This document shows positions 6,985-15,900 of a stretch of 64,000 nt of DNA, piece after piece. The translations under genes and the position numbers were made by a program. The DNA is from Chitinophaga sp. HK235 (GTDB lineage: Bacteria > Bacteroidota > Bacteroidia > Chitinophagales > Chitinophagaceae), in contig NZ_CP073766.1 in assembly GCF_018255755.1 (NCBI RefSeq), positions 7,996,501-8,060,500 on the forward strand, written 5' to 3'. The notes below the pieces were generated by a model. It saw only the letters and a program-made list of their open reading frames with translations, made no database searches and was not told the DNA's origin. Position 1 is the first letter of the stretch; each line of letters opens with the position of its first letter.

Positions 6985-8209
6985 TATGATCGATGGCTAG
7001 TTGCTCTATTGCATATTTACGGGCATTCTCTGAAATATGTGATGTCTGCTCTTTTAGTGCTTTCATGATCGTATGACTTAATGCAGTTGCATCATCTGCC
7101 TTCACCGCAATTCCTACCTGGTGATGGTTGATCAGTTCATATAACCCCGAACCTTCATTGGCGGTCACAATCGGTACACCGCCTACCGCCAGGATGGTGG
7201 TGAGTTTGGATGGCATCACCAGATCACTGGCCTGTCCTTTCTGGATGACCAGATGAAGGTCGGCCATATTCAGAAAGTGGTTAAAATGAGAGGCCGGCTG
7301 TAGCGGCAGAAAACTGAGATTCTGTAATTGCCAGGATGCGGCGATCGCTTCCAGCTGCTGACGGTAAGGCCCGTCCCCACAAATCACAAAGCGGAGAAAC
7401 GGTTGGTACTGTAGTTGCCGGGCTGCTTCCAGTACCGTTTCCAGTCCCTGTTTTTCTCCAAGTGCTCCCGAATACAATATCACTTTACTGTTGGGTGGAA
7501 AGCCAAATTGTTCCTTGAGTGCAGGGCGGTCTTTCAGCGGGAAAAAGCGGTTTACGTCTACCCAGTTGGGAAATAGCTGAACATCTCTGGACGCTTTGGC
7601 GGCAATATTGCTGACCATCTGCGGGGAAATACTGGAGATAATATCAGCCTGCCGGAGGATAAAATTTTCAAGCCGGAACAGCTGTTGCAACAGCCAGGGA
7701 GAACGCAGCATGCCCAGATTACGGGCTGCTTCTATCTGCATGTCCTGAATATGATAAATGAAGCGGGTAGGACGTAGCTTTTTATAACTGGCGGCCAGCA
7801 GGCCCAGGTGAAAAGAAGGAGCAATCGTGATCACAAAATCAAACCGCCGTTGCAGCAGCAGCTGCAGCATTTTGCCGGAGGCCGCAAGGCTGAAGGAGAA
7901 GTCCTGCAATACCCGCTTCTTACCCGATGGCTGTGCCGGCACATAATGCGGACAGCGGTAAACCTTGATAGGCTTATGTTCTGCTGCTATGTTTTCCGTT
8001 GAAAAAAAATATTGATTACGACGGTATACCTGACTAATCTTCCATTCGGGATAATAAGGATAAGTGGTCAGTACTGTACAGTCATATCCTCTGGCTGCGA
8101 GCCAGTGGATCAGCTCTCCGTTATACTTGCCGATGCCATTGGGCTCCGGTGCGTAGTTGGAGGTGATCATGAGGATACGTTTGGCAGGCGTTTTCATGTC
8201 AGTAGGCAT
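6938..8209 (-). CDS. WcaI-like family 4 glycosyltransferase
   Basis: 423 residues with a GT-B fold. The N-terminus ILMITSNYAPEPNGIGKYNGEL is the glycine-rich loop typical of the WcaI group used in colanic-acid-type polymers; the C-terminal half has KVILYSGALGEKQGLETVL and FVICGDGPYRQQLE, the nucleotide-sugar side. It should transfer a sugar to the lipid-linked repeat unit at the cytoplasmic face of the membrane. ATG 8209 overlaps the stop of the upstream WcaJ-like gene by 11 bp; Met5 at 8197 is an alternative start. The 3' end overlaps the convergent FkbM gene. Confidence 0.85.
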   Translation of the reverse strand: MPTDMKTPAKRILMITSNYAPEPNGIGKYNGELIHWLAARGYDCTVLTTYPYYPEWKISQVYRRNQYFFSTENIAAEHKPIKVYRCPHYVPAQPSGKKRVLQDFSFSLAASGKMLQLLLQRRFDFVITIAPSFHLGLLAASYKKLRPTRFIYHIQDMQIEAARNLGMLRSPWLLQQLFRLENFILRQADIISSISPQMVSNIAAKASRDVQLFPNWVDVNRFFPLKDRPALKEQFGFPPNSKVILYSGALGEKQGLETVLEAARQLQYQPFLRFVICGDGPYRQQLEAIAASWQLQNLSFLPLQPASHFNHFLNMADLHLVIQKGQASDLVMPSKLTTILAVGGVPIVTANEGSGLYELINHHQVGIAVKADDATALSHTIMKALKEQTSHISENARKYAIEQLAIDHIMERFEREMLQAPLP

Positions 8210-9602
8210 TTTTATCTCCTTTCACCATATTGACGATCGTCTGGAATACGATCTGGCAATCGAGCCAGAAGCTGTAGTTTTCAATGTACCAGTTGTCCAT
8301 ATAGATGCGTTTCTGCCATTGGTCTATACGGTCGCCTTCACCCCGGCAGCCATTAACCTGTGCCCAACCGGTGATACCTGGTTTTACCAGATGGCGCAGC
8401 ATATAGTGCTGTATGGTTCTTTTCAGCTCCAGGTGATGCGGCGTTACATAGGGTCGGGGGCCTACAAAAGACATGTCACCTTTCAGCACATTAAAAAACT
8501 GCGGTAGCTCGTCGAGGTTCGTACGACGCAGGAATTTGCCGATAAGTGTTACCCGCGGATCATTGCGCAGGGTGGGCCTGAATATGCCATTACTGTCGTA
8601 TTCACTGTTCATCTTCATAGTCCTGAACTTATATAAGGTTAGTTTTTTGTTTTTCAGTCCCCATCTTTCCTGCTTATAGATAACAGGACCGCGGGAGGTA
8701 ATTTTTATCAGAATGGCAATCAGCGCAAACAGCCAGGAGAAGGTGATGAGCATAAACAGCGTGAAACAGATGTCAAACAACCGCTTGAATTGCTGATTAC
8801 CTGTGTGATCCAGCGGAGAGGAGCGGATGGTGATCACGGGAAAGTGTCCAAACAGGCTCATACTCACCGTGGAAGTACAATGCTTATAACAGTTGGCAAT
8901 GATCTTCACGCGTTTGGCGGCTTTTTCGCTGGTGACGATAATATTTTCTGTTTCTTCCCGGCTGCTTTCAGGGATGGCCAGTACTACATCATCTATCTCA
9001 TGGTTTTCCAGAATATGCCCCAGTGCAGAAAGAGGTCCCAGGTATTTGCCGTTGAGCGTATGATTGGGTTCATTGTCTACAAAACCGATACATTGATAGC
9101 CAAAGTGGTCGTTGGCAGCAATGGTATTGTGAAAGTGTACGGCGGTTTCTCCGGCACCTATGATCAGGATATTTTTCATGTTATATCCTTTCATCCTGAT
9201 CCGAAGGAAGAGCTTTTTGATCAGGATTTTGGAGAACATCATACTAATGAAGATGTAACCTGAATATATGCCGACGAATGATCTCGGAGAGTAGAACATT
9301 TTAAAGAAATAAAACAAGGTAAAAGTCAGGATACAAACATGCAGCAGCAGTGTTTTAATGAGTGCCATAAATTCATAGGAGAATGGACGGGAGCGGAAGT
9401 CCTCATACAGGTGAAGGTGAAGCCCAGTAGCTACCCAGGTGATGATGCTGATACACAGCACGGTGATGTTCACGGGGTAATGGGGCACATGCTGGAGGAG
9501 GCAAACGGTCTGGTGTGCAAGTAGATAGGCAATGGTGAGCACCAGGCAATCAATGAGTTGCCTAAGCAATAACGGCACATTAACAAGGGTTTTCATAATC
9601 AC
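8199..9602 (-). CDS. WcaJ-like polyprenyl-phosphate sugar-1-phosphate transferase
   Basis: 467 residues. About four membrane helices (residues 10-115), then a Rossmann-like middle domain (ILIIGAGETAVHFHNT near 145), a fifth hydrophobic segment (LFDICFTLFMLITFSWLFAL) and the catalytic bacterial sugar transferase domain with LYKFRTMKMNSE, NLDELPQFFNVLKGDMS and FVGPRPYV. It starts the repeat unit by moving a sugar-1-phosphate, probably glucose-1-phosphate, from a nucleotide sugar to undecaprenyl phosphate. Its presence shows that the cluster builds a lipid-linked, Wzx/Wzy-type polymer. It is translationally coupled to the next glycosyltransferase. Confidence 0.9.
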   Translation of the reverse strand: MIMKTLVNVPLLLRQLIDCLVLTIAYLLAHQTVCLLQHVPHYPVNITVLCISIITWVATGLHLHLYEDFRSRPFSYEFMALIKTLLLHVCILTFTLFYFFKMFYSPRSFVGIYSGYIFISMMFSKILIKKLFLRIRMKGYNMKNILIIGAGETAVHFHNTIAANDHFGYQCIGFVDNEPNHTLNGKYLGPLSALGHILENHEIDDVVLAIPESSREETENIIVTSEKAAKRVKIIANCYKHCTSTVSMSLFGHFPVITIRSSPLDHTGNQQFKRLFDICFTLFMLITFSWLFALIAILIKITSRGPVIYKQERWGLKNKKLTLYKFRTMKMNSEYDSNGIFRPTLRNDPRVTLIGKFLRRTNLDELPQFFNVLKGDMSFVGPRPYVTPHHLELKRTIQHYMLRHLVKPGITGWAQVNGCRGEGDRIDQWQKRIYMDNWYIENYSFWLDCQIVFQTIVNMVKGDKNAY

Positions 9603-9639
9603 GAATGCATAATCTGTTTAAAAAATATCGGTTCATTTA

Positions 9640-10377
9640 CTATCTGTCTCTTCGTTGGTATAACAGGTCCATTTGCAGAATCTGCAAATTGTCCGACTGA
9701 AGAAATCCTACGGGGGCTATAAAATCAAAGCCAAGCGATTTTACAAAATGGTGCATTTCATCGAAGAGCGGTTCGCCGCTGTACATCGGTATGAAGGAGG
9801 TTTCAAACAGCAGGTAGTCTATTTGCTGCAGGGTAACGGTTGCGCCACGCAGTACTTCCTGTTCAAAGCCCTGTACGTCGAGTTTTAGCAGGGTGGGGCT
9901 TTTCAGTACAAGGTCCTGAAGGTGATCTAGCTGTGTTACCGGCACTGTCATTTTATGGGTGCGGGCTGTCTGGGGTTGCAGCTGTATCTGTTCAGGAGAT
10001 ACTTGTAATGCTGAGCTGGCGTGGGAGTATTCGTTGCTGTAAAATTCCAGGGCACCTTCGCTGCTGCCCAGTGCAAAATTGAAGGTACGGATAGCCGGTA
10101 CCTTTCTGGTGTGTTGCTGTAGCTGCCGGTAGGTGGCCGGTACCGGTTCAAAGGAATAAACATGTGCCTGTGGATAGCGGTGTGCAATAGCCAGGGCAAA
10201 CTGGCCTATATTGGCTCCCACGTCCAGTACGGTATGCAACGTTCGGATATAGTGACTGCAGTTATAAACGAGCTGTGTGGAGGCCACAGAAGCTCCTCCC
10301 TGCAGAAAAGCGCCGGGGCCTCTTCCCGACCGGATCATCACTCTGGCAGCATCTGCCATTTTAAACAGGATATTCAT
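9640..10377 (-). CDS. FkbM-family methyltransferase 2
   Basis: 245 residues. SAM motif VLDVGANIGQFALAIAHRY near residue 52 with the acidic partner VYSFEPVPATYRQL, and the FkbM motif LLKLDVQGFEQEVLRGA near residue 165. Likely methylates a sugar hydroxyl of the polymer. ATG 10377 lies inside the end of the upstream glycosyltransferase gene (17-bp overlap), which indicates coupled translation. It is clearly different in sequence from the FkbM proteins at 6148 and 13848, so it is not a recent copy. Confidence 0.85.
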   Translation of the reverse strand: MNILFKMADAARVMIRSGRGPGAFLQGGASVASTQLVYNCSHYIRTLHTVLDVGANIGQFALAIAHRYPQAHVYSFEPVPATYRQLQQHTRKVPAIRTFNFALGSSEGALEFYSNEYSHASSALQVSPEQIQLQPQTARTHKMTVPVTQLDHLQDLVLKSPTLLKLDVQGFEQEVLRGATVTLQQIDYLLFETSFIPMYSGEPLFDEMHHFVKSLGFDFIAPVGFLQSDNLQILQMDLLYQRRDR

Positions 10378-11476
10378 CTTCGGAAAATTTATGGTTCCAG
10401 CAATGGTGATAAAAGCGGATCGTTTCCGCGATGGTGGTTTTCCAGGAAAAAAGACTGGCCTGCCGGTATCCTTTTTGAATCAGCTGTTGCCGGAGTGGAC
10501 CAGACTCCAGCTGGCGTATGCAGGCCGCAAATGTTTCTGCATGGGGCATTTCAGCCAGCAGACCGGCATCGCCTACTACTTCGGGGACAGAAGTCCGGTT
10601 ACTGCCTACTACCGGGCAACCGGCTTTCATGGCTTCTCCCGGCGGAAAACCAAAACCTTCGTATATAGATGGGTACAACAAACAGAAAGCCTGATTATAC
10701 AGATAATTGAGCTCCTGATTGCTGACAACGGGCAACAGCTGATACCGGCCGGGTATGCGTTGCTGTAAAAGCTGTATTTCCGGGCGGCTGGCAGAACCAC
10801 CACCAACGGCTATCAGCCGGTATTCGCGGGGAAGCAGGGCAATAGTCGCTACAGCGGTCTGAAAGTTTTTGTAGTGGTTACGTCCTCCCACGTACAACAC
10901 AAATGGTTTCTGTGTCAGCAGTGCCGGCAGTCCGGGTGGGTGAGCAGGCGTATGCGGAAAAAAATCATCGCTGATGCCATGATGGATCACCCTGATTTTC
11001 CCGGGATCTGTTTGCGGGTAAAAATGCAGCAGCTCCTGCCTTGTGCTGTCAGAGATACAGATGATACCATCTGCTTTGCGGATACCATAAGCTTTCTGCC
11101 GGATATTGACAAGGCTCCTGGGAAAGGCGCTGGACAATTTCCGCTCATGTGCAAAATCATGTACAGTGAGGATGTTCAGCACATTTTTTTGCGGAGATAC
11201 TCGTAAATATCCTCCATGAAAAACAGCGCGGGCGGGCAACCGGTACCGGAGCGGCAGATAACGCAGCAGACCCGCTGGTAGCATACTTTCCCGAATGTTG
11301 GGCCAGCGCTGATAAGCCATCTGTTGTTCAAATACATTGTCCGGAGCCATGCCCGCATTCAGTAAATGAACGGAAAGCCCGCTATGGCATACACCTTTCA
11401 ATAACTCGTACCAGTAGGCCGAAACACCTCCGGCCCGCTGAATCGTAAAAACAATATTGTCCAGGTATACTCTCAT
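10361..11476 (-). CDS. Family 4 glycosyltransferase (mannosyltransferase-like)
   Basis: 371 residues with a GT-B fold. The N-terminus has the conserved open loop QRAGGVSAYWYELL; the C-terminal domain carries FVLYVGGRNHYKNF and the E-x7-E retaining-transferase motif in PSIYEGFGFPPGEAM. Proteins of this type often transfer mannose or a related sugar from GDP- or UDP-sugars. It begins 7 bp after the polymerase gene stop and overlaps the FkbM gene downstream, consistent with one operon. Confidence 0.85.
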   Translation of the reverse strand: MRVYLDNIVFTIQRAGGVSAYWYELLKGVCHSGLSVHLLNAGMAPDNVFEQQMAYQRWPNIRESMLPAGLLRYLPLRYRLPARAVFHGGYLRVSPQKNVLNILTVHDFAHERKLSSAFPRSLVNIRQKAYGIRKADGIICISDSTRQELLHFYPQTDPGKIRVIHHGISDDFFPHTPAHPPGLPALLTQKPFVLYVGGRNHYKNFQTAVATIALLPREYRLIAVGGGSASRPEIQLLQQRIPGRYQLLPVVSNQELNYLYNQAFCLLYPSIYEGFGFPPGEAMKAGCPVVGSNRTSVPEVVGDAGLLAEMPHAETFAACIRQLESGPLRQQLIQKGYRQASLFSWKTTIAETIRFYHHCWNHKFSEDEYPV

Positions 11477-11482
11477 TTTTCC

Positions 11483-12919
11483 TCAGGTTAATAGTGGCTG
11501 ATGTACCTGTTCTTTTTCTTCTTCCTCCTCCTCCGGTACGGCCTGACCTAACAGCGCCATGATCAGAAGAAACAGGTCTATCTGGCTGAAAAAAAAGCAT
11601 ACGGCTACATATACCAGATAATTACGTTGGAATAGTGGTATCTCTTTCTCGACCCGTGTCAGCAGCAGAAAGAAAAATATCAGCCCGAATATGCCAAATT
11701 CTGCCAGGATGTAAAACCAACGCATATTCAGGTTGTGACCACCCACACCATCCATGGAGTTCATATACCTTATCTGCCCCGAAAAATACTGGGAGGGGAT
11801 AAAAGTACTGTTACCAGGGCCATAACCTGTCAATAGGAGATATGGATGGTCTTTCAGAAAATCCACCACCGGCAGCTCCATGTCCCGCTGAAGCGGAATG
11901 CCCAGCACCTGGTTGTCTTCCTGCCAGTATTGGGTATCATATCTGCTGACCGAACGTTCCAGTAGCATACGGGAAATAGCCTGGTCGCGGTTCTCCATAT
12001 AATATTGTATTAAAAAGTCTTTGGCGCTGGCAATGAGCAGAAACATACCAATGATCAGACTCAGGCTGGCGAGTATCTTGAAGCGCACACGATAAAAGGG
12101 CTTCAGCAGTACAAATACGATAAGCGCAGTGAACAAATTGATCCAAAATGTCTGAGATGAAGTTTGTACCGCCATAAGAAAAACCCAGAACGCAGATTTG
12201 TATTCACGGTCACGCAGGAAAACAGGAAGGGTCAGTGAAATGAAGGCGCAGAAAACCTTAGGTTCACCAAACAGCGCTTGTATCCTTACGCCCATGAGGC
12301 CGTTGATGTCTTCCAGCATATATCTTTGTTGCAACCCGAGTAGTTCGCCCAACATGTTGTTCTTTAATACTACCTGTACAAACAGTTGTATAGCGCCCAG
12401 GGCGGAAGAAAACAAAGCAATTTTTTTCATGGTGGCCAGCAACTGTTCAAAAGAGATCGTGTCCCTTTCCTTTATGATCCTGGCGCCGATGGCCAGCAGC
12501 GGGATATAGTTTTTCATATAGAAATAGAGCGGCCGGATATAATAACTGGTGGCGTTACCCTGAATGCCGAAGGGATCTTCATATAACTGTGTCAGCATCA
12601 TCACCAGTATCTGGGAGAAAAGCGGAAACACCAGTACGAACAGGTATTCCCGCCGGATAGACTGACGGCCGGATAATACCTGATAACACTGGTCGATGGT
12701 GAAAAAGAGGGAAATAAAAAAGGATGCATTGAAGGTAGGGCCAATAGTCATCATAGTATATGCCTCGCTAGCAAAGGCATACAACAACATCTCAACGATA
12801 TTGATACGCTTCCGGTAATAGGCATTAAGCAGGAACATAGCAACCGCCAGGGGCATACTTTCCCTGAAAATTTCCACAAAAAGATAGTGGCTTCGAACGT
12901 CCATGTAGATGGGTTCCAT
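11483..12919 (-). CDS. Wzy-like polysaccharide polymerase
   Basis: 478 residues, with 10 or more hydrophobic segments spread over the protein (SMPLAVAMFLLNAYY, ALIVFVLLKPFY, ILASLSLIIGMFLLIA) and a long loop near residues 300-400 (LLLTGYGPGNSTFIPSQYF), the layout of Wzy/O-antigen-ligase-type proteins. The GYGPG turn is common there. It should join repeat units at the periplasmic face. The C-terminus is unusual: an acidic run PEEEEEEKEQ follows the last helix. The call comes from topology, that loop and cluster context; sequence identity in this family is always low. Confidence 0.75.
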   Translation of the reverse strand: MEPIYMDVRSHYLFVEIFRESMPLAVAMFLLNAYYRKRINIVEMLLYAFASEAYTMMTIGPTFNASFFISLFFTIDQCYQVLSGRQSIRREYLFVLVFPLFSQILVMMLTQLYEDPFGIQGNATSYYIRPLYFYMKNYIPLLAIGARIIKERDTISFEQLLATMKKIALFSSALGAIQLFVQVVLKNNMLGELLGLQQRYMLEDINGLMGVRIQALFGEPKVFCAFISLTLPVFLRDREYKSAFWVFLMAVQTSSQTFWINLFTALIVFVLLKPFYRVRFKILASLSLIIGMFLLIASAKDFLIQYYMENRDQAISRMLLERSVSRYDTQYWQEDNQVLGIPLQRDMELPVVDFLKDHPYLLLTGYGPGNSTFIPSQYFSGQIRYMNSMDGVGGHNLNMRWFYILAEFGIFGLIFFFLLLTRVEKEIPLFQRNYLVYVAVCFFFSQIDLFLLIMALLGQAVPEEEEEEKEQVHQPLLT

Positions 12920-12936
12920 TTTCTTATTTTTTCATT

Positions 12937-13857
12937 TCACTTTTTAAGCATTAACTGCTGATATAACCTGAATAATGCTGGATTGCTTTTAATCACTTTC
13001 CGGACGGTAGTATACAGGCGGCTGGGCGAAAACATCACTGATGCAGCGTAGTGGTCTGCTGCTTCATCCAGTATACGTTGTTCCGGATGAGTGATATCGG
13101 GCAGCTGGCCGTATACAATTTTTTTAAACCATCCCGGTTCCCGCATGGTATGGGTAGAGGCAGTGCCGTAACCGGTATTTCGTACCAGGCTCAGGTTGGG
13201 GGTGATGGTCCAGCCTTTGTTGAACCATACGGTCAGAAACCATTGTACGTCCCAGGTGTCGAGCTGTTGCCGCAGTATCGCTTTCATATCATGCTTCAGG
13301 GTAGTGCTTAAGCCTTCAGTAGAAAGACCCTGGTAACGTTCCAGGGTAAAGTCATACTGTTGCCATGCCCTTTGCCAGGAAGCCCATCCCCATATATGGG
13401 CAAAGCGGGAGTAATAGTAGGAGGCGTGCCCCCGGTGTTTACCAAACTGGAAGTTGCTGCCATTGATGTGCATCACGGCCGGATCATGGCGGTAACGCTG
13501 TAACATCGCAGTACAGAAAGAAAAAAAAGTAGGGTCCGGAAGGCAGTCATCTTCCAGGATGATACCTTCTTCCGCCTGTTCAAAGAACCAGGAGACAGCA
13601 CTGCTGACAGCTTTTCCGCAGCCAAGATTGTAGTGGCGGAAGAGTGTCTTCACTTCGCAGGGCCAGTCGATGGCTGATAGCACGGCCTGCCGGGTTTCTT
13701 CACAGAAGAGCGCTTCTGCAGGCCGGTCGGGCCGTGGCCCGTCTGCCGCCACAAACAGTCGTGCCGGCCTTTGCCGACGCAGATGGGGCATCAGCTGCCG
13801 CACCTTGTCAGGCCGGTTGAATACCAATAGTAAAACCGGTGTGTTCATCATGACCAT
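12937..13857 (-). CDS. GT-A fold glycosyltransferase-like protein (family 2 type)
   Basis: 306 residues. It begins with PVLLLVFNRPDKVRQLMPHL and has the metal-binding acidic motif in EEGIILEDDCLPDPTFF near residue 95, followed by WGWASWQRAW, a set typical of nucleotide-diphospho-sugar transferases annotated in capsule clusters. Likely transfers a sugar in repeat-unit assembly. The ATG at 13857 overlaps the stop of the upstream FkbM gene; a second ATG pair lies at residues 3-4. Confidence 0.8.
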   Translation of the reverse strand: MVMMNTPVLLLVFNRPDKVRQLMPHLRRQRPARLFVAADGPRPDRPAEALFCEETRQAVLSAIDWPCEVKTLFRHYNLGCGKAVSSAVSWFFEQAEEGIILEDDCLPDPTFFSFCTAMLQRYRHDPAVMHINGSNFQFGKHRGHASYYYSRFAHIWGWASWQRAWQQYDFTLERYQGLSTEGLSTTLKHDMKAILRQQLDTWDVQWFLTVWFNKGWTITPNLSLVRNTGYGTASTHTMREPGWFKKIVYGQLPDITHPEQRILDEAADHYAASVMFSPSRLYTTVRKVIKSNPALFRLYQQLMLKK

Positions 13858-14558
13858 TCATTACCTTTTAACCGGTTGTTCCGGAAGAAATAAGTGTAAT
13901 AGGTTTTGGCAAAAATGCTGTACCCCATTTCCCGCATGAAGCAGAGCAATTCGCTGTCGCCTTCCTTTTCCAGCTCAAATGGCTGTGATTCCACCAGCAC
14001 ATAGAAAGGCCGGTATTTATTCCAGTTGTTGGAGCGGAGTACTTCCAGGTCCATTCCTTCTGCATCGATGGTGATAAAATCGATGGAAGTGCCGGGGGCC
14101 AGGTAGTGGTCGAGTATATCGGCTAACGGGCGGGTTTCCACCTTTTTCCGTTCAATCACCTGGTAGCAGGATTCCTGGGTGTATTCCAGCACCTTTTCTG
14201 CAGAAAAGGTATTCAGCGCCGGTTCGTTAAAGATCGCGTAGGTAAGCTCCTGCGGAACACCGGAAACGCCCATCTCCAGATTGACGTCTTTAGGCCGGTA
14301 TTTGTTGAACAATGCCTGCGTGCCGGGAAGCGGATCAATATTGATTCCCCGCCAGTTTCTTTTGTAAAACAGGTAAGTGTTGGAAAAACGGAAGGGGTGA
14401 TGGGCGCCAATATCTACATAAACACCTTTTTTCTTTTTTTCGAAAATACGTTTGAGGATAAGGTCTTCCCCTTCCGAGCTGTAGGCCCTCACACTGTAGC
14501 GGATGCGCGGAAAGAGGGAGGAGACGATTTTTCTGGTAATATTTTTCACATTATTCAT
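13848..14558 (-). CDS. FkbM-family methyltransferase 3
   Basis: 236 residues from ATG 14558. SAM motif GVYVDIGAHHPFRFSNTYLFYK, with His-His in place of the usual Asn-x-Gly, and INIDPLPGTQALFN; FkbM motif FITIDAEGMDLEVLRSNNW. This D-I-G-A-H-H-P form defines a recognised subgroup of FkbM-like proteins. I rejected the longer frame to 14618 because its first 20 codons overlap the flippase gene and look non-coding; ATG 14558 overlaps the flippase stop by 8 bp, a normal coupled start. Confidence 0.8.
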   Translation of the reverse strand: MNNVKNITRKIVSSLFPRIRYSVRAYSSEGEDLILKRIFEKKKKGVYVDIGAHHPFRFSNTYLFYKRNWRGINIDPLPGTQALFNKYRPKDVNLEMGVSGVPQELTYAIFNEPALNTFSAEKVLEYTQESCYQVIERKKVETRPLADILDHYLAPGTSIDFITIDAEGMDLEVLRSNNWNKYRPFYVLVESQPFELEKEGDSELLCFMREMGYSIFAKTYYTYFFRNNRLKGNEWS

Positions 14559-15900
14559 TGGGGATTGATTTATGTGAATTGGTAAACAAATAGCTGTTCC
14601 ATGACTTGCGCAGGGCATGGCTGAAATCTGTTATATCAGCGTATATCCTGGCAGGGTATATCATTTCGCGGGTCAGTAACCACGCCTTTCCACTGCCGTC
14701 CAATGCCACCATCATGAGGTAGACTCCGAAATAGGCCACCACTGTGGCAATGGCAGCACCCTTACCGCCCATATGAGGTATCATCAGGAGGTTGATGGTG
14801 ATGTTCAGGGCCAGGCTGACCATATTGCCATACAGATACAATTTGTATTTCCCTTCTACAAAAAGGTATTGTACCATCGCCATCATCAGGAATACCGGAA
14901 TAACAGACCAGATATGGATCCGGAGGATGCCGGCTGCTGTGGCGTAGGCGGAGCCATACAGCAGGTGAATGAGCATTCCGGCCGACAGGCTGATCACCGC
15001 CGCCAGCAGAAGGCTGATCAGACAGGAGGCCCGCAGCCATCTGCCCAGTGTTTGCAGATAAGCCTGTTGATCTTCCTGTTTTTTCCGGAACAACATCGGA
15101 AGCATGGCCATAGACACTACAGTAGGGAGAGCGTTCCAGAGTTCTGAAATACGCACGGCCACTACATAATTGCCCAGTTCCTCCGGAGTGCTCAATATGT
15201 TTAGCAGTACATTATCAACCTTCATAAACAGTACTACCAGCAGGTTGGCCATGATGAGTACCCAGCTTTCGCCCAACAGCCGCCGGGCCATGCGGAAGTT
15301 CACCTGTTTGAGTGATAGTGACGTAAACTGCAGACTATACCGGCCCAGTATCCAGGCGTAGGTAACAGCCAGCTCCAGCAATGAGAGCCAGAGGAAAGTG
15401 AGCAGCGACGCGCCATAAAAAATAGCCAGGCATTTGAGGGCACAAAAGAGCAGGAATACCGTCACTTTGGGTACGATCACGGTCTTCAGACTGTTGTTTA
15501 CCTGATAAAAGGCATCCATCACATCAAACGACTGAAACAGCATCGTAAAGGATGAAAAGATGATGCAGAGCAGATACACCGGGTCCGGGTCCAGCAGATG
15601 AACGAGGAAGATGCAGAGGAGCATGCATGCCAGGGCAGCCATCAGCCGCATAAAAGCAATAGTACTCACAATACGGGCCTGCTCTGTTTCACTGGCCATC
15701 AGTTCCTTTATGGCCAGCTTGTCCATCCCCAATATGGCGATACTGCCCATGATAGCGCTGAAGGCAATGGTATAATTCCATATGCCGAATATGCGGGGTC
15801 CCAGGTGCCTGGCCAACAGGGCCAGCACCAGTATGCCCGGAAAGAGCTTGCTGATTTTATCCATCAGCAGCCAGCTGCTATTTTCAAATACTTTACGCAA
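14551..15900 (-). CDS. Wzx-like oligosaccharide flippase
   Basis: 449 residues if started at TTG 15900. The N-terminus then reads (M)RKVFENSSWLLMDKISKLFPG followed by LLARHLGPRIFGIWNY, the usual beginning of polysaccharide flippases of the Polysacc_synt type. About 12-14 membrane helices follow. The protein flips the undecaprenyl-linked repeat unit across the inner membrane. The frame remains open to 16017, but that extension lies within the Wzc-like gene and does not resemble the family. The chosen TTG overlaps the Wzc stop (TAA 15895-15893), a coupled start. Confidence 0.8.
   Translation of the reverse strand: MRKVFENSSWLLMDKISKLFPGILVLALLARHLGPRIFGIWNYTIAFSAIMGSIAILGMDKLAIKELMASETEQARIVSTIAFMRLMAALACMLLCIFLVHLLDPDPVYLLCIIFSSFTMLFQSFDVMDAFYQVNNSLKTVIVPKVTVFLLFCALKCLAIFYGASLLTFLWLSLLELAVTYAWILGRYSLQFTSLSLKQVNFRMARRLLGESWVLIMANLLVVLFMKVDNVLLNILSTPEELGNYVVAVRISELWNALPTVVSMAMLPMLFRKKQEDQQAYLQTLGRWLRASCLISLLLAAVISLSAGMLIHLLYGSAYATAAGILRIHIWSVIPVFLMMAMVQYLFVEGKYKLYLYGNMVSLALNITINLLMIPHMGGKGAAIATVVAYFGVYLMMVALDGSGKAWLLTREMIYPARIYADITDFSHALRKSWNSYLFTNSHKSIPNE

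Noticed and set aside
14559..14618. 20-residue N-terminal extension of FkbM protein 3
   Set aside because: Overlaps the flippase gene end; ATG 14558 fits the usual coupled start.
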